Of a DNA stretch of 32,738 nucleotides, positions 32,419 to 32,738 are shown piece by piece (position 1 is the stretch's first letter; each line of letters opens with the position of its first letter). Position numbers and translations under genes: made by a program. Location: the NCBI GenBank assembly GCA_035640155.1, contig DASQWR010000074.1, forward strand, positions 1-32,738, written 5' to 3'. Below the pieces are notes generated by a model. The model was given only the letters and a program-made list of their open reading frames with translations, was not told the origin of the DNA and searched no databases. This DNA is from JALYQB01 sp035640155. GTDB lineage: Bacteria > Actinomycetota > Actinomycetes > Mycobacteriales > Pseudonocardiaceae.

Positions 32419-32490
32419 ATGGCTGTCACCGCGATGGACGCCGCCACCGGGCGGTCCGTCCCGACTCCGCACTCCCGCTACCCCGGCTGA
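32419..32490 (+). CDS. 23-residue ORF with strong ribosome site, possible leader peptide
   Basis: The ATG at 32419 is preceded by GGGAGGAGGTGGACGGGC, a near-consensus Shine-Dalgarno sequence at good distance. The frame encodes MAVTAMDAATGRSVPTPHSR plus three residues, then TGA. The next gene starts 52 bp later on the same strand. The ORF may be a regulatory upstream peptide, or it may be a chance match. No known attenuator composition (run of one amino acid) is visible. Confidence 0.4.
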   Translation: MAVTAMDAATGRSVPTPHSRYPG

Positions 32491-32542
32491 ACTGGCTCGC
32501 CTGCTCCGGGGTGGTGCTCCCACTTCCGCGAGAGGCCTCCCT

Positions 32543-32738
32543 GTGTCCGAGCACGACTTCGTTCCGATCCGCGGCCGCCGCCATCTCGACGGCGCCACAG
32601 GCCGTCCACGCCGTCGCCGTTCCCGCTTCGACGACGACGAGACGCCGTCCCGACGCCCCACCGCTGCCCCCTACGACGACGACGCACCGCCCAGCGGGCA
32701 GCGCTGGTCCACCTGGGACACCGGGCAGCGGGGCCCGG
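32543..32738 (+). CDS. N-terminal part of a possible RIO-family kinase, cut by window end
   Basis: From the GTG at 32543 (GAGAGG 6-8 nt upstream) an open frame reads to the window end: VSEHDFVPIRGRRHLDGATG, a basic run, RFDDDETPSRR, then PPSGQRWSTWDTGQRGP. The RWSTW...RGP text in an acidic/basic disordered N-terminus resembles the start of actinobacterial RIO1-type protein kinases, where it is followed by the kinase domain. The kinase domain itself is outside the window, so this call is a memory-based inference. Confidence 0.45.
   Translation, partial: MSEHDFVPIRGRRHLDGATGRPRRRRSRFDDDETPSRRPTAAPYDDDAPPSGQRWSTWDTGQRGP

Noticed and set aside
1..32738. tRNA or rRNA genes
   Set aside because: No cloverleaf-like or conserved rRNA segments were recognised on either strand by eye; a covariance search would be decisive.

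Overview
The window is GC-rich actinobacterial chromosomal DNA. Gene content and order (ligA, a gatC-gatA-X-gatB operon, a PQQ-type lipoprotein and an E. coli-type ilvD, with leaderless promoters of the TAGGCT/TAGCCT kind) suggest a Pseudonocardia-like member of the Pseudonocardiaceae. That placement is inferred from familiarity with the families, not from a search.

Layout, left to right. 0-1.65 kb is a scar: a truncated alpha/beta-hydrolase gene is joined to the 5' part of a group II intron (RNA domains plus the first ~29 codons of its reverse transcriptase), which is joined to a decayed glycosyltransferase gene. 1.65-5.55 kb is a divergent Fe(III)-type ABC transporter (ATPase one way, binding protein and permease the other) with a good IdeR/DtxR-like box between the arms. 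5.46-8.02 kb is a two-gene sugar or polysaccharide operon (NAD-sugar epimerase/decarboxylase and UDP-galactopyranose-mutase-like flavoprotein). 8.1-11.8 kb holds a PH-domain membrane protein, ilvD and a lipoprotein of the soluble glucose-dehydrogenase fold. 11.8-15.3 kb is the tRNA-dependent amidotransferase operon, with an unrecognised 66-residue membrane protein translationally coupled between gatA and gatB. 15.5-19.6 kb contains an ACT protein, a dead VapBC-type pair beside an intact MazEF/PemK-type pair, a GNAT pseudogene and ligA.

19.6-21.35 kb is a graveyard: remnants of a SufR/COG2345-like regulator, a transaldolase and a glucosyl-3-phosphoglycerate synthase. It is followed by an intact dihydropteroate synthase-family gene ending in a 16-bp perfect hairpin, then panB. 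23.4-29.9 kb is a minus-strand operon of six tightly spaced genes resembling the membrane core of a type IV secretion system (pilin-like, PrgI/VirB3-like, VirB4 ATPase, VirB6-like, VirB8/TcpC-like, plus an unknown). No relaxase or coupling protein is present in the window. 30.2-32.7 kb has a coiled-coil membrane protein, an F420-type LLM oxidoreductase, a DoxX protein, a 23-codon ORF with a strong ribosome site, and the start of a gene resembling a RIO-family kinase N-terminus.

Two themes stand out. Accessory genes have repeatedly decayed by internal deletion (glycosyltransferase, VapC, GNAT, GpgS) while adjacent housekeeping genes are intact. The T4SS-like operon lies among ordinary chromosomal genes without visible mobility genes. 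These are the most interesting parts of the window.
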